Shown here: piece by piece, positions 1 to 7,857 of the stretch
Layout: every line of letters starts with the position of its first letter
Numbering within the stretch: position 1 is the first letter of the stretch
From: Hyphomicrobiales bacterium
GTDB taxonomy: Bacteria > Pseudomonadota > Alphaproteobacteria > Rhizobiales > Phreatobacteraceae
Assembly (NCBI GenBank): GCA_017304475.1
Contig: JAFKKV010000009.1
Coordinates: 248,001-312,000 of the forward strand
Direction of reading: 5' to 3'
Length of the DNA stretch: 64,000 nucleotides
Notes under the pieces: model-generated
What the model saw: only the letters and a program-made list of their open reading frames with translations
Told to the model about the DNA's origin: nothing
Databases searched by the model: none
Made by a program: the position numbers and the translations under genes

Positions 1-171
1 CTGCGACCAGTCGTCGTGGTGATGCAGCTCGCCGCCGGCGCCGTTCGGCGCCTTGGACAGCTGGACCGAGAAATTGCTGCCGGCGAAGGGCACGATATCG
101 AGCACGTTCAGGCCGCCGAAATGATTGGGGGGCGTCACGCCGGTGGCGTCGCCGTTTTTCCAGATGTTCAT
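1..171 (-). CDS. Cupin-domain protein, N-terminal part (cut by window edge)
   Basis: The first 57 codons of a minus-strand gene are visible; the rest lies outside the window. The translation starts MNIWKNGDATGVTPPNHFGG and runs into GELHHHDDWSQ. A Gly-rich stretch followed by a His cluster in a short protein is typical of the first metal-binding motif of single-domain cupins. The start codon is 35 nt downstream of the ThDP-enzyme stop, so it is probably the last visible gene of the SDR/ThDP-enzyme operon. Its substrate cannot be guessed. The cupin call is an inference from a partial sequence. Confidence 0.6.
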   Translation of the reverse strand, partial: MNIWKNGDATGVTPPNHFGGLNVLDIVPFAGSNFSVQLSKAPNGAGGELHHHDDWSQ

Positions 172-206
172 GGGGTCTTTTCCGCGGGATTTGGGGACGG
201 GCGGCT

Positions 207-1847
207 TCAGGAAATATAGGCCATGTAGGGGCTGATGACGCTGCGCACCGGCACCTGGACGATCGCCGGCTTCTTGCTGGCGATGGCATCGGTGATGGCC
301 GCCTTGATCGCCTCGGCGTCGCGGCAGACATAGCCGCCGCAGCCGAGGCCCTCGGCGACCTTGGCCCAGTCGCGCCGGGGCAGGTCCATTTCATAGGTCT
401 CGCCGAAGCTCTGCTGCTGCGGCAGCGAGATCGCGCCCCATTTCTCGTCGTCGAGAACGACGATGATGAAGGCGCGGCCATAACGCTCGGCCGTGTCGAG
501 CTCGGTGACGTGGAAACCGACGCCGCCATCGCCGACGAAAACGATGACCGGCGCTTGCGGATCGGCGAAATTGGCGCCGGCGCCATAGGGCACTTCCGCG
601 CCGAGCGTGCCGGACTGGCCGGCCCTGAGATAGCGCCCGGGCTGGGATATGCGCAGGCGGGCATCGGCCCAGAAGTCGACATTGCCATGCGACGACACGA
701 AGATCGTCTCGGCTGGAGCCGCGGCGCTGACCGCGTCGATGGCGTTGACCGGGTGCAGCCCGTCATTGGCATCCTCGCCGCGCTGGGCCTGCCATTCCTT
801 GGTCCAATCGGCGATGACCGACCCGACCCAGGCCTGGTCGGCCTTCATCGCGGGAAGATCGGCCAGGAGATCGAAGAAGGCGGCCGGCGAGGCGGCAACG
901 GCGAGATCGGCACGCCGGTTGCGATGCATGAGTTCCGGGTCGGAACAGACCTGGATCACCTTGGCGCCGGCGCCGACACTGTCGCCGAATTCGAGATCGA
1001 ATTCGAAGTGATGGCCGGCCAGGATGATGCAGTCGGCTTCGGCGAGCGCGCGACGCAGCGCGCCGTTGCAGGCGGTATAACCGGGTCCGGCGAAGCGGGG
1101 ATGGGTCTCGTCGACGATGCCGCGCGCCAGGCGCAGGGTCGAGAAGGGCAGGCCGTGCTTGTCCACCACCGCCTGGATCCGGTCCGAGCGGTCCCAGAAG
1201 GTTTCGTCGCCGAGCAGCAGCAGCGGCCGGGCCGCCATGCGGCAAGCCTCGCCGATCGCCGCGGCGGCCGCGGCCGAGACGCCAGGCCGGCCGGGCATGG
1301 GTGGCGCGCCGGCCGCGGCGTCGCGCAGCGGCGTGGTCACCGGGCTCGACAGGATGTCGGTCGGCACCTCCAGGAAGACCGGGCCGGGACGGCCGGCCCA
1401 CATTTTGCGCCAGGCGATGTCGAGATATTCGGCGAGGCGATTGGCATCGGTGCAGCGCGCCGCCCATTTGGTGACGCCCTTCAGCACCGGCAGCACGTCA
1501 TAGGACATGCCGGCGCCGCGCTCCATCGTCCTGGTGCCGGACTGCGCGCCGATGATGATCATCGGCGTTCCCGCCAGCATCGAGACCAGCGCCGGCGTGA
1601 CCGCATTGGTGACGCCCGGCCCGAGGGTGACCACCGCCGCGCCGGCCTTGCCGGTGACGCGCGAGAAGGACTCCGCCATGAAACAGGCGGCGGCCTCGTG
1701 CCGGGCATGGACCAGCGGCAGGCCCTGATGCGCGCAGGCGCGGTAGATCGCATTGATCGGACCGCCCGAGACGGAGAAGACGTTTGCCACGCCCGCCGCC
1801 TTGAGCCAGGCGATGATGGCGGCGCCGCCGTCGATTTGCTGTGCCAT
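207..1847 (-). CDS. Thiamine diphosphate-dependent enzyme, acetolactate synthase-like
   Basis: A 546-residue protein with the three-part layout of the acetohydroxyacid synthase/2-oxoacid decarboxylase superfamily. The N-terminal PYR domain carries the conserved catalytic Glu in RHEAAA. A central domain follows, then a C-terminal PP domain with the ThDP motif GDGG at about residues 439-441. The metal-ligand end of that motif reads LDDEKWG (about 466-467) where NN or ND is usual. I chose the ATG giving MAQQIDGG because it leaves a 25-nt gap to the upstream SDR gene; an ATG 51 nt upstream would overlap that gene. The N-terminal SGGPINAIY context is closer to decarboxylase-like members than to anabolic IlvB, and no small-subunit gene is adjacent. 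The substrate is unknown; a 2-oxoacid or acyl-CoA is possible. Confidence 0.85.
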   Translation of the reverse strand: MAQQIDGGAAIIAWLKAAGVANVFSVSGGPINAIYRACAHQGLPLVHARHEAAACFMAESFSRVTGKAGAAVVTLGPGVTNAVTPALVSMLAGTPMIIIGAQSGTRTMERGAGMSYDVLPVLKGVTKWAARCTDANRLAEYLDIAWRKMWAGRPGPVFLEVPTDILSSPVTTPLRDAAAGAPPMPGRPGVSAAAAAAIGEACRMAARPLLLLGDETFWDRSDRIQAVVDKHGLPFSTLRLARGIVDETHPRFAGPGYTACNGALRRALAEADCIILAGHHFEFDLEFGDSVGAGAKVIQVCSDPELMHRNRRADLAVAASPAAFFDLLADLPAMKADQAWVGSVIADWTKEWQAQRGEDANDGLHPVNAIDAVSAAAPAETIFVSSHGNVDFWADARLRISQPGRYLRAGQSGTLGAEVPYGAGANFADPQAPVIVFVGDGGVGFHVTELDTAERYGRAFIIVVLDDEKWGAISLPQQQSFGETYEMDLPRRDWAKVAEGLGCGGYVCRDAEAIKAAITDAIASKKPAIVQVPVRSVISPYMAYIS

Positions 1848-1872
1848 GTCCGGATCCACTTGTCTTTCGAGG

Positions 1873-2661
1873 TCAGTAGGCGCGCGACTTGCCGCCATCG
1901 AGGGCGATCGCCGTGCCGGTGATGAAACCGGCGCGTTCGGAGGCGAGCGTCGCGACGACGGCGCCGAAATCTCGTGGATCGCCGAACTTGCCGACCGGCA
2001 CCTCGTCGAGCCACAGCGTCTCGGCCGCCGCCCGGCTCAGGCCGTCGCGGTCCATACTGGCGCGGATGAGGTCTTCCATGCGGTCGGTGGCGAAGGGCCC
2101 CGGGCACAGGCAATTGACCATGATGCCTTCATGGGCGAACTCGATCGACAGCGACTTGGCGAGGCCGACCACGGCGAGCCGCAGGGAATCCGACAGGACC
2201 ATGTTGGGCTGAACCACCTTCACCCCCACCGTGGTGATGAAGATGATGCGGCCCCAGCCGCCGGCCTGCATTTTCGGCAGCACGGCGTGGGACAGCTCGA
2301 CCAGCGGCAGCAGGGTCTCGTTGAGCGCCGTTTCCCAGCCCGCGCGGGGCACGCTGAGGAAGGGGCCGGAGGCCGGTCCGCCGGTATTGCCGACGAAGAT
2401 GTCGAGGCCGCCAAAGGCCGTGGCCACCTGGTCGACGGAAGCGCGCAGCGTCTCGGGGCGCGCCAGGTCCATGGGCACCGCGATGGCTTCCGGGGCGCCC
2501 GCGGCGCGCAGCTCGTCGAGCAGCTCCGCCATGGCCTCGACCCGGCGGCCGGCGACCGCGACACGCGCGCCCTCGGCCGCCAGGGCGAGCGCCGAAGCGC
2601 GCCCCAGGCCGCGTGACGCGGCGGTCACCAGCGCTCTCTTCCCGTTCAGACCGAGGTCCAT
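1873..2661 (-). CDS. Atypical short-chain dehydrogenase/reductase
   Basis: A 262-residue Rossmann-fold protein. The cofactor motif TAASRGLG lies at residues 13-20 and a GNTGGP motif stands where classical SDRs have NNAG. The canonical YxxxK catalytic pair is missing: aligning the following GLAKSLS helix places Ser and Arg at those positions (LSDSLRLAVVGLAKS). That pattern belongs to a 3-oxoacyl-ACP-reductase-like SDR subgroup that is often misannotated as FabG. The start is the ATG giving MDLGLNGKRAL; an upstream in-frame ATG would add 18 residues with no family similarity. It is first in the minus-strand operon SDR, ThDP enzyme, cupin, and divergent from the aldehyde dehydrogenase. The exact reaction is unknown. 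Confidence 0.88.
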   Translation of the reverse strand: MDLGLNGKRALVTAASRGLGRASALALAAEGARVAVAGRRVEAMAELLDELRAAGAPEAIAVPMDLARPETLRASVDQVATAFGGLDIFVGNTGGPASGPFLSVPRAGWETALNETLLPLVELSHAVLPKMQAGGWGRIIFITTVGVKVVQPNMVLSDSLRLAVVGLAKSLSIEFAHEGIMVNCLCPGPFATDRMEDLIRASMDRDGLSRAAAETLWLDEVPVGKFGDPRDFGAVVATLASERAGFITGTAIALDGGKSRAY

Positions 2662-2725
2662 GGACGCCCCACTATGCAAATCAAGCTGTGCCAGGACGGG
2701 TACCAGTCGGCACACACAATGTCAA

Positions 2726-2762
2726 ATGATGTGGACAATAATCTGGCTGTTGTATACATCAT
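2726..2762. promoter_or_regulatory. Candidate FadR-type GntR operator between SDR and aldehyde dehydrogenase
   Basis: The two arms are ATGATGTGGACA (2726-2737) and TGTATACATCAT (2751-2762). The second arm is the reverse complement of ATGATGTATACA, so they match at 10 of 12 positions. The right arm contains the perfect palindrome TGTATACA (2751-2758). T-GTATAC-A is the usual core of FadR-subfamily GntR operators. The site sits in the 174-bp gap between two divergent genes and could control both. No GntR gene is adjacent, and the nearest regulator (4.4-5.3 kb) is LysR type. Confidence 0.5.
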
Positions 2763-2835
2763 GGCCAGTCATTGTGCCGGACCCCATGCGCAAGAATGCA
2801 GCCCGGCGCCTATCCTCTTGTCCCAGGAGACCGTC

Positions 2836-4302
2836 GTGACCGAGCGCCCGCTCTTCATTCCCAGCATCTATGGCAGTCAGGTTCTCAGCGAGGGATCGGA
2901 CGGCGTCGGCCAGAGCACCGATCCCGCGACCGGCGCGGTCATCGCCGAATTCGCCCGCGCCGGCGCACGCGAGGTGGACCTGGCGGTCGCCGCCGCGCGC
3001 AATGCCTTCGACAACGGCCCCTGGCGCAAGATGCGCCCGTTCGAGCGCGGCCGGGTGCTGCAGCGCATCGGCGAGCTGATCCTCGGCAAGCGCGACGCGA
3101 TCGCCAGGCTCGAGAGCACCGATAGCGGCAAGCCGCTGCGCGACGCCTATTGGGAGGTCGACTGCTCGGCGCGCTTCTTCGAATTTTACGGCGGCGCGGT
3201 CGACAAGCTGCATGGCAGCTCGATCCCGCTCGGGCCGGACTGGTCGGACTGGACGGTGAAGGACGCCATCGGCGTCAGCCTGCACATCATTCCCTGGAAC
3301 TATCCGTTCCAGCTGATCGCCCGCGGCGTGGCGCCGGCTTTGGCCGCCGGTTGCGCCGTGATCATCAAGCCCTCGGCGGAAACCCCGGTGACGGCCTATG
3401 AATTCATGAAGATCTGCCAGGAGGCGGGCCTGCCCGACGGCCTGGTCAACCTGGTCAATGGCCGCGGCTCGCTTGCCGGCGACCTCCTGGCGCGCCATCC
3501 CGGCGTCGACCAGATCACCTTTACCGGCTCGGTCGAGACAGGCCAGCGCGTGCTGGTCGCCGCCGCCTCGCACGCCATTCCCTGCAATATGGAACTCGGC
3601 GGAAAATCCCCGCAGATCCTGTTCGCCGATGCCGATCTCGACCGGTCGCTGCCGATCATCGCGGGCGGCTTCCTGACCCATTGCGGCCAGGTCTGCAATG
3701 CCGGCACGCGCCTGCTGGTGCACCGCTCCATCCACGACAAGGTGGTCGAGCGGCTGCATGAGAAGATCGAGGCGATGACGCTCGGCGCCGGGATCGACGA
3801 TCCCGATATGGGGCCGCTGATCAGCAAAGGCCACCAGAGCGACGTCGAACGATATTTCGACGTCGCGCGCCAGGAAGGCGAATTGCTGCTGGGCGCGCAG
3901 ACCCCGACCGCGGCCGGGCTCGCCAAGGGGGCTTTCGTGCGTCCCGCCTTGGTGGTCGGCGCGAGCAACCAGGCGCGCATCGCCCGCGAGGAGATCTTCG
4001 GTCCCGTGCTGACGGTCATCCGCTTCGACACGGCCGAGGAGGCTGTGCGGATCGCCAATGATTCGCCCTTCGGCCTGGTCGCCGGCATTCACACGACCAA
4101 TGTCAGCACCGCGCTGAGCGTCGGCGAGAGGCTCAGGGCCGGCCAGATCTGGATCAACGCTTTCGGCATCGGCCTGGACGTCGAATTTCCCTTCGGCGGC
4201 TACAAACTCTCCGGTTTCGGCCGCGAAAAGGGCATGGAGGCGCTTAGCGCCTATCAGCAGACCAAGAATATCTGCATTCATCACCCGATGCCGGCGAACT
4301 GA
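2836..4302 (+). CDS. NAD(P)-dependent aldehyde dehydrogenase
   Basis: A 488-residue ALDH-superfamily enzyme, the usual length, that oxidises an aldehyde to the acid. Landmarks are the oxyanion-hole Asn in IPWNY (N155), cofactor Lys in IIKPS (K178), FTGSVETG, general-base Glu in MELGG (E253), nucleophilic Cys in GQVC (C287) and the C-terminal EEIFGPV. The GTG start at 2836 is chosen because AGGAGA at 2825-2830 sits 5 nt upstream; the open frame extends to 2674, but that part shows no ALDH sequence. It is divergent from the SDR/ThDP-enzyme operon and shares the FadR-like operator region. The substrate may be the aldehyde made by the ThDP decarboxylase-like enzyme, which is inference. Confidence 0.92.
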   Translation: MTERPLFIPSIYGSQVLSEGSDGVGQSTDPATGAVIAEFARAGAREVDLAVAAARNAFDNGPWRKMRPFERGRVLQRIGELILGKRDAIARLESTDSGKPLRDAYWEVDCSARFFEFYGGAVDKLHGSSIPLGPDWSDWTVKDAIGVSLHIIPWNYPFQLIARGVAPALAAGCAVIIKPSAETPVTAYEFMKICQEAGLPDGLVNLVNGRGSLAGDLLARHPGVDQITFTGSVETGQRVLVAAASHAIPCNMELGGKSPQILFADADLDRSLPIIAGGFLTHCGQVCNAGTRLLVHRSIHDKVVERLHEKIEAMTLGAGIDDPDMGPLISKGHQSDVERYFDVARQEGELLLGAQTPTAAGLAKGAFVRPALVVGASNQARIAREEIFGPVLTVIRFDTAEEAVRIANDSPFGLVAGIHTTNVSTALSVGERLRAGQIWINAFGIGLDVEFPFGGYKLSGFGREKGMEALSAYQQTKNICIHHPMPAN

Positions 4303-4312
4303 CGGTGCGAGC

Positions 4313-4334
4313 TGCCGCGGCCCATGCCGCGGCA
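4313..4334. terminator. Hairpin downstream of aldehyde dehydrogenase
   Basis: A perfect 9-bp inverted repeat, TGCCGCGGC / GCCGCGGCA, with a CCAT loop lies between the converging ALDH and LysR genes. No T-run follows on either strand, so intrinsic termination is uncertain. It may instead be a transcript-end stabiliser. Confidence 0.4.
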
Positions 4335-4416
4335 ACCGGCTGATATCGTCACCCCGCCCCCTTCGTCCGGCCACGGTGCCGGGCGTCGGCGGAGAGTGAC
4401 CGCCACCACGGCGACC

Positions 4417-5304
4417 TCAGGCGGCGAAGAGATTCTGCGCCATGAAGTCGACGAAGACCCGGAGCTTGGGCGACAGGTATCGGCTCGACGGCCAGAGCAT
4501 CCGGAACGTGCCCGCGTGCTGGGTATGGCCGTCGAGCACGACGACGAGCGTGCCCGCGCCGAGCTGACGGCGAATGGCGAAATCCGGCAGGCAGGCGATG
4601 CCGAGGCCCTGCTCGGCCATATAGATCAGCGGCTCGATCGTATTGGCCACGGCCGTGGTCGGCAGATCGATCTCCATGTCCCTGCCGCCGCGGCGCAAGG
4701 GCCAGCGCTCGAGCGTGCCGGTGGTGGCGAAGCGGTGGTGGAGACAGGCGTGGGAGCCGAGATCGGCGGGCTTCTGCGGCACGCCGCGCGACGCGAAATA
4801 GCCGGGGGCGCCGACCAGCATGAGCCGGAAGGTGCCGAGGACGCGGGTCATCAGCCGTGAATCGCTGACCTCGCCGGCGCGCACCACGGCATCGAGGCCC
4901 TCATCGATGACATCGACCAGCCGGTCGGTAAAGTCGAGATCGAGTTCGATCTCGGGATAGGTGCGCATGAAGGCGCTCACCGCCGGCATCATCAACATGC
5001 CGACGATCGGCATGCTGACGCGCAGCTTGCCGCGCGGTGCGCCCTGGCTCTGCGCGATCTCCAGCTCGGCCGCCTCGATCTCGCCGATGATGCGCCGGCA
5101 GCGCTCCAGGAAACAGGCGCCCTCCGGGGTCAGCGTGATGGTGCGCGTCGAGCGATGGAAAAGCCGCACGCCCAGCCGCTCCTCGAGCCGCGCGACAGCC
5201 TTGCCGATCGCCGAGGAGGACACGCCCAGCTGCCGCCCCGCGGCGGTGAAACTGCGCGCCTCGGCCGCCTGAACGAAAGCGTTGAGCGAACCGAGACTGT
5301 CCAT
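4417..5304 (-). CDS. LysR-family transcriptional regulator
   Basis: A 295-residue protein with an N-terminal winged helix-turn-helix over residues 1-60 (SFTAAGRQLGVSSSAIGKAV, then RLEERLGVRLFHRSTR) and a C-terminal effector-binding domain. The start at MDSLGSLNAF is supported by GGAGAGG 6 nt upstream; earlier ATGs at 5328 and 5376 lack this. It is divergent from an MFS transporter, the usual arrangement when the LysR protein controls its neighbour. The QSQGAPRGKLRVS linker is typical of proteobacterial LysR proteins of the CrgA/DmlR type. The effector is unknown. Confidence 0.92.
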   Translation of the reverse strand: MDSLGSLNAFVQAAEARSFTAAGRQLGVSSSAIGKAVARLEERLGVRLFHRSTRTITLTPEGACFLERCRRIIGEIEAAELEIAQSQGAPRGKLRVSMPIVGMLMMPAVSAFMRTYPEIELDLDFTDRLVDVIDEGLDAVVRAGEVSDSRLMTRVLGTFRLMLVGAPGYFASRGVPQKPADLGSHACLHHRFATTGTLERWPLRRGGRDMEIDLPTTAVANTIEPLIYMAEQGLGIACLPDFAIRRQLGAGTLVVVLDGHTQHAGTFRMLWPSSRYLSPKLRVFVDFMAQNLFAA

Positions 5305-5483
5305 CCGCCGCCTCTCCATTTCGGACATATTCGTCCGATGTGTTGGGAACTCCAGCACAATTCTCTCAGGTATCACGCGAATCTATCGTCTCGGTCAACG
5401 CGCTGGCCGGAAAGTCCCCGCCTTGTCCGACATGGCTCCCCGTCGCCGGCCCGTCACGTTCACCTCCCTTGACAGGCGACCCC

Positions 5484-6722
5484 ATGACCTCGACGACAAC
5501 GACAGGCGACGGCACCGCGCAAGCCCGCGGCCATCAACGGACCGACGCGGCTCTGTCGCCACCCGACCGGCTGCCGGTCGCCGGGCTGCTGGCCCTTGCC
5601 ATGGCCGCCTTCATCACCGTTCTCACCGAGGCGCTGCCGGCCGGCCTGCTGCCGCAGATGAGCGCCGATCTCGGCGTCTCGGAATCGCTGGTCGGCCAGC
5701 TCGTCACCCTCTATGCCATCGGCACGCTGGTGACCGCGATCCCGCTGACGGCGGCGACGCAGGGCTGGCGGCGGCGGCCCCTGCTGCTCGTCGCGATCGG
5801 CGGCTTCGCCATCGTCAACACGGTCACGGCGGTATCGACTCACTATGTCCTGACGCTCGGTGCCCGGTTCTTCGCCGGCATATTCGCCGGGCTTCTATGG
5901 GCGCTGGTCGCCGGTTATGCCGGCCGCATGGTGCCGGAGCACCTGAAGGGGCGTGCGATGGCCCTGGTCATGGTCGGCATTCCGCTCGCCCTGTCGCTCG
6001 GCATCCCCGTCGGGACCTTTCTCGGCACCGCCGTCGGCTGGCGCGTCGCCTTCGCCATCATGAGCGTCCTGACCGTCATCCTGATCGGCTGGGTTCTTGT
6101 CGCAGTGCCGGACTTTCCGGGGCAGGCAGCCGACAGGCGCCTGTCGATCGGCGGCGTGTTCATGCTGCCCGGCATTCGGCCGGTCCTGTTCGTCACCCTC
6201 GTCTTCGTGCTCGCGCACAATGTTCTCTACACCTATATCGCGCCCTTCATCGTGCCGGCGGGCCTCGCCGCCAAGATCGACGTCATCCTGCTCATCTTCG
6301 GCCTGTCGGCTCTCGCCAGCATCTGGATCACCGGCGTGCTGATCGACCGCTTCCTGCGCGAACTGGTGCTCGCCAGCACGGCGCTCTTCGCCGTGGCCGC
6401 CATTGCCCTCGGCCTCGGCGGCGGCTCCCCGGCCGTGATCTATGCGGCGATCGGGCTCTGGGGGCTGGCCTATGGCGGCGTGGCGACCCTGTTCCAGACG
6501 GCCTCGGCCAAGACCGCGGGCGAGGCGGCCGATGTCGCGCAGTCGATGATCGTCACGGTGTGGAACATCGCCATCGCGGGCGGCGGACTGGCCGGCGGCG
6601 TTCTTCTCGATACGCTCGGTGCCGCGGCCTTCCCTTGGACGCTGGTCCTCCTGCTGATCCCGACCTTCGCCGTCGCCTGGCGGGCGCGGGATCACGGCTT
6701 CCCGGCGGTCGCGCGGCGATAG
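5484..6722 (+). CDS. MFS efflux transporter (DHA1-like)
   Basis: A 412-residue inner-membrane protein with about 12 hydrophobic segments after a hydrophilic Thr-rich N-terminus of roughly 30 residues. TM1 carries FITVLTEALPAGLLPQ, which resembles the DHA1 group containing purine-nucleoside and sugar exporters such as NepI and SotB. The charged loop after TM2 (TAATQGWRRRP) and the RFFAGIFAGLLWALVAGY segment fit that group. I chose the ATG at 5484, since upstream in-frame sequence is non-membrane and runs into the promoter region. Divergent LysR gene upstream. Probably exports a small polar metabolite; the substrate is not determinable. Confidence 0.88.
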   Translation: MTSTTTTGDGTAQARGHQRTDAALSPPDRLPVAGLLALAMAAFITVLTEALPAGLLPQMSADLGVSESLVGQLVTLYAIGTLVTAIPLTAATQGWRRRPLLLVAIGGFAIVNTVTAVSTHYVLTLGARFFAGIFAGLLWALVAGYAGRMVPEHLKGRAMALVMVGIPLALSLGIPVGTFLGTAVGWRVAFAIMSVLTVILIGWVLVAVPDFPGQAADRRLSIGGVFMLPGIRPVLFVTLVFVLAHNVLYTYIAPFIVPAGLAAKIDVILLIFGLSALASIWITGVLIDRFLRELVLASTALFAVAAIALGLGGGSPAVIYAAIGLWGLAYGGVATLFQTASAKTAGEAADVAQSMIVTVWNIAIAGGGLAGGVLLDTLGAAAFPWTLVLLLIPTFAVAWRARDHGFPAVARR

Positions 6723-6815
6723 AGACATGGCGAGATGAGACTCGGCGAGATGAGACTTGGCGCTGCCGCTCGATCGGCGCTCGCACCGGGACCGTGGGTT
6801 GTCCCTGCCATCAAC

Positions 6816-6841
6816 AAAAAGGGCCGCCCATGGGGCGGCCC
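6816..6841 (-). terminator. Rho-independent terminator of the Omp25/31-like gene
   Basis: A 9-bp perfect stem, GGGCCGCCC at 6821-6829 and GGGCGGCCC at 6833-6841, with an ATG loop. It is preceded on the plus strand by AAAAA, which is a U-run on the minus strand after the hairpin. It lies 26 nt beyond the stop of the outer-membrane protein gene. This is one of the clearest intrinsic terminators in the window. Confidence 0.85.
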
Positions 6842-6866
6842 TGATTCATCGGACGGATGTCTTGGA

Positions 6867-7574
6867 TCAGTAGCGGGCGACGACGGCCGAGGGGCCGGTC
6901 GAGAACAGATAGTTCACGCCGAGGCGGAACTTATGCGTCTGCAGGCTGACCGGGGGCGTCACGCCAGTCGGCGTGGAGAATGTCTTGCTGCCGTAATTGG
7001 CATAGAGGTACTCGCCGCGAACGGTCCAGTTCGGGGTGATCGCATATTCGACACCCGCGCCGAGCGTCCAGCCAACGCGCGTCTGGTTCGCCGAAATGTC
7101 GGGCACAAGAGCAGCCGTCTGGCGCACGCCGAAATCCGCGAAAGCAAGACCGCCGGTGACGTAGAGCAGGGTGCGATCGATGGCGACGCCAGCGCGGGCA
7201 CGCAACGAGCCGTCCCAGCGTGTCCGCCACGTGACCGTGGAGCCGCCACCGACGAGGCCGGAGCGCGACACTCCGAAATAACCGAAGTCCGCCTCGCCGC
7301 CGAGCACGAAATTGTTGATCTGGTAGTTGTAGCCGATCTGGGCGCCACCGACGAAGCCGGTGTTGCTGCCGGGCACGGTGCCGGCTGAGAGGCTGCGGAA
7401 ATTGGTGTTGGCAATGCCGACACCGGCATTGAGACCGACATAGAAGCCCGTCCAGTTGAACGAAGGCGCCAGGATCGCGGCCGGCACGGCAACGCGCTGA
7501 ACACCGAGATCGGCTGCCTGGGCGCCGGAGGCCAGAGCGACGAGAGCGGCGCCGGCAAGCAGGAACTTCTTCAT
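6867..7574 (-). CDS. Omp25/Omp31-family outer-membrane beta-barrel protein
   Basis: A 235-residue precursor with a signal peptide (MKKFLLAGAALVALASGAQA, cleavage before AD). The mature chain has alternating polar/aromatic beta strands, starting with FNWTGFYVGLNAG and ending in an aromatic residue (VVARY). Motifs such as GFVGGAQIGYNYQ, RARAGVAIDRTLLYVTGGLAFADF and VRGEYLYANYG are characteristic of the Brucella Omp25/Omp31 and rhizobial RopB group. The start at MKKFLL fits the signal peptide; a GTG- or ATG-led extension of 9 residues is unlikely. It forms a monocistronic unit closed by a strong terminator. It probably maintains outer-membrane structure. Confidence 0.93.
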   Translation of the reverse strand: MKKFLLAGAALVALASGAQAADLGVQRVAVPAAILAPSFNWTGFYVGLNAGVGIANTNFRSLSAGTVPGSNTGFVGGAQIGYNYQINNFVLGGEADFGYFGVSRSGLVGGGSTVTWRTRWDGSLRARAGVAIDRTLLYVTGGLAFADFGVRQTAALVPDISANQTRVGWTLGAGVEYAITPNWTVRGEYLYANYGSKTFSTPTGVTPPVSLQTHKFRLGVNYLFSTGPSAVVARY

Positions 7575-7857
7575 GATGATCGATCCCGGAGACGAAGACA
7601 TTGACAGAGGCTTGGACGTTGAGGAGATGGCGCCCGGATATCATAGTTTCGCAACGGCACAACGCGGCGGAATCATTCTCCCGCCGACAGTTGCCGTAAG
7701 GTCACAGAGCCGAGGTGCCGCCGTGGATGGCGATCGCGCATCCGTGGCCCCAGCGCGACATCGGCCGGCGCCACTTGCGCGGGTCAGGCGGCACGGGCCG
7801 GTTTCGGCGGAGGGCCCTTCATAGGCCCTCCTGATGCGTTCGAGATTGGCGCTCCAG

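Noticed and set aside
7575..7857. Possible small plus-strand gene (7573-7824) in the gap after the Omp gene
   Set aside because: No ribosome-binding site and no recognisable domain; it begins within the Omp start region. Treated as promoter and spacer.
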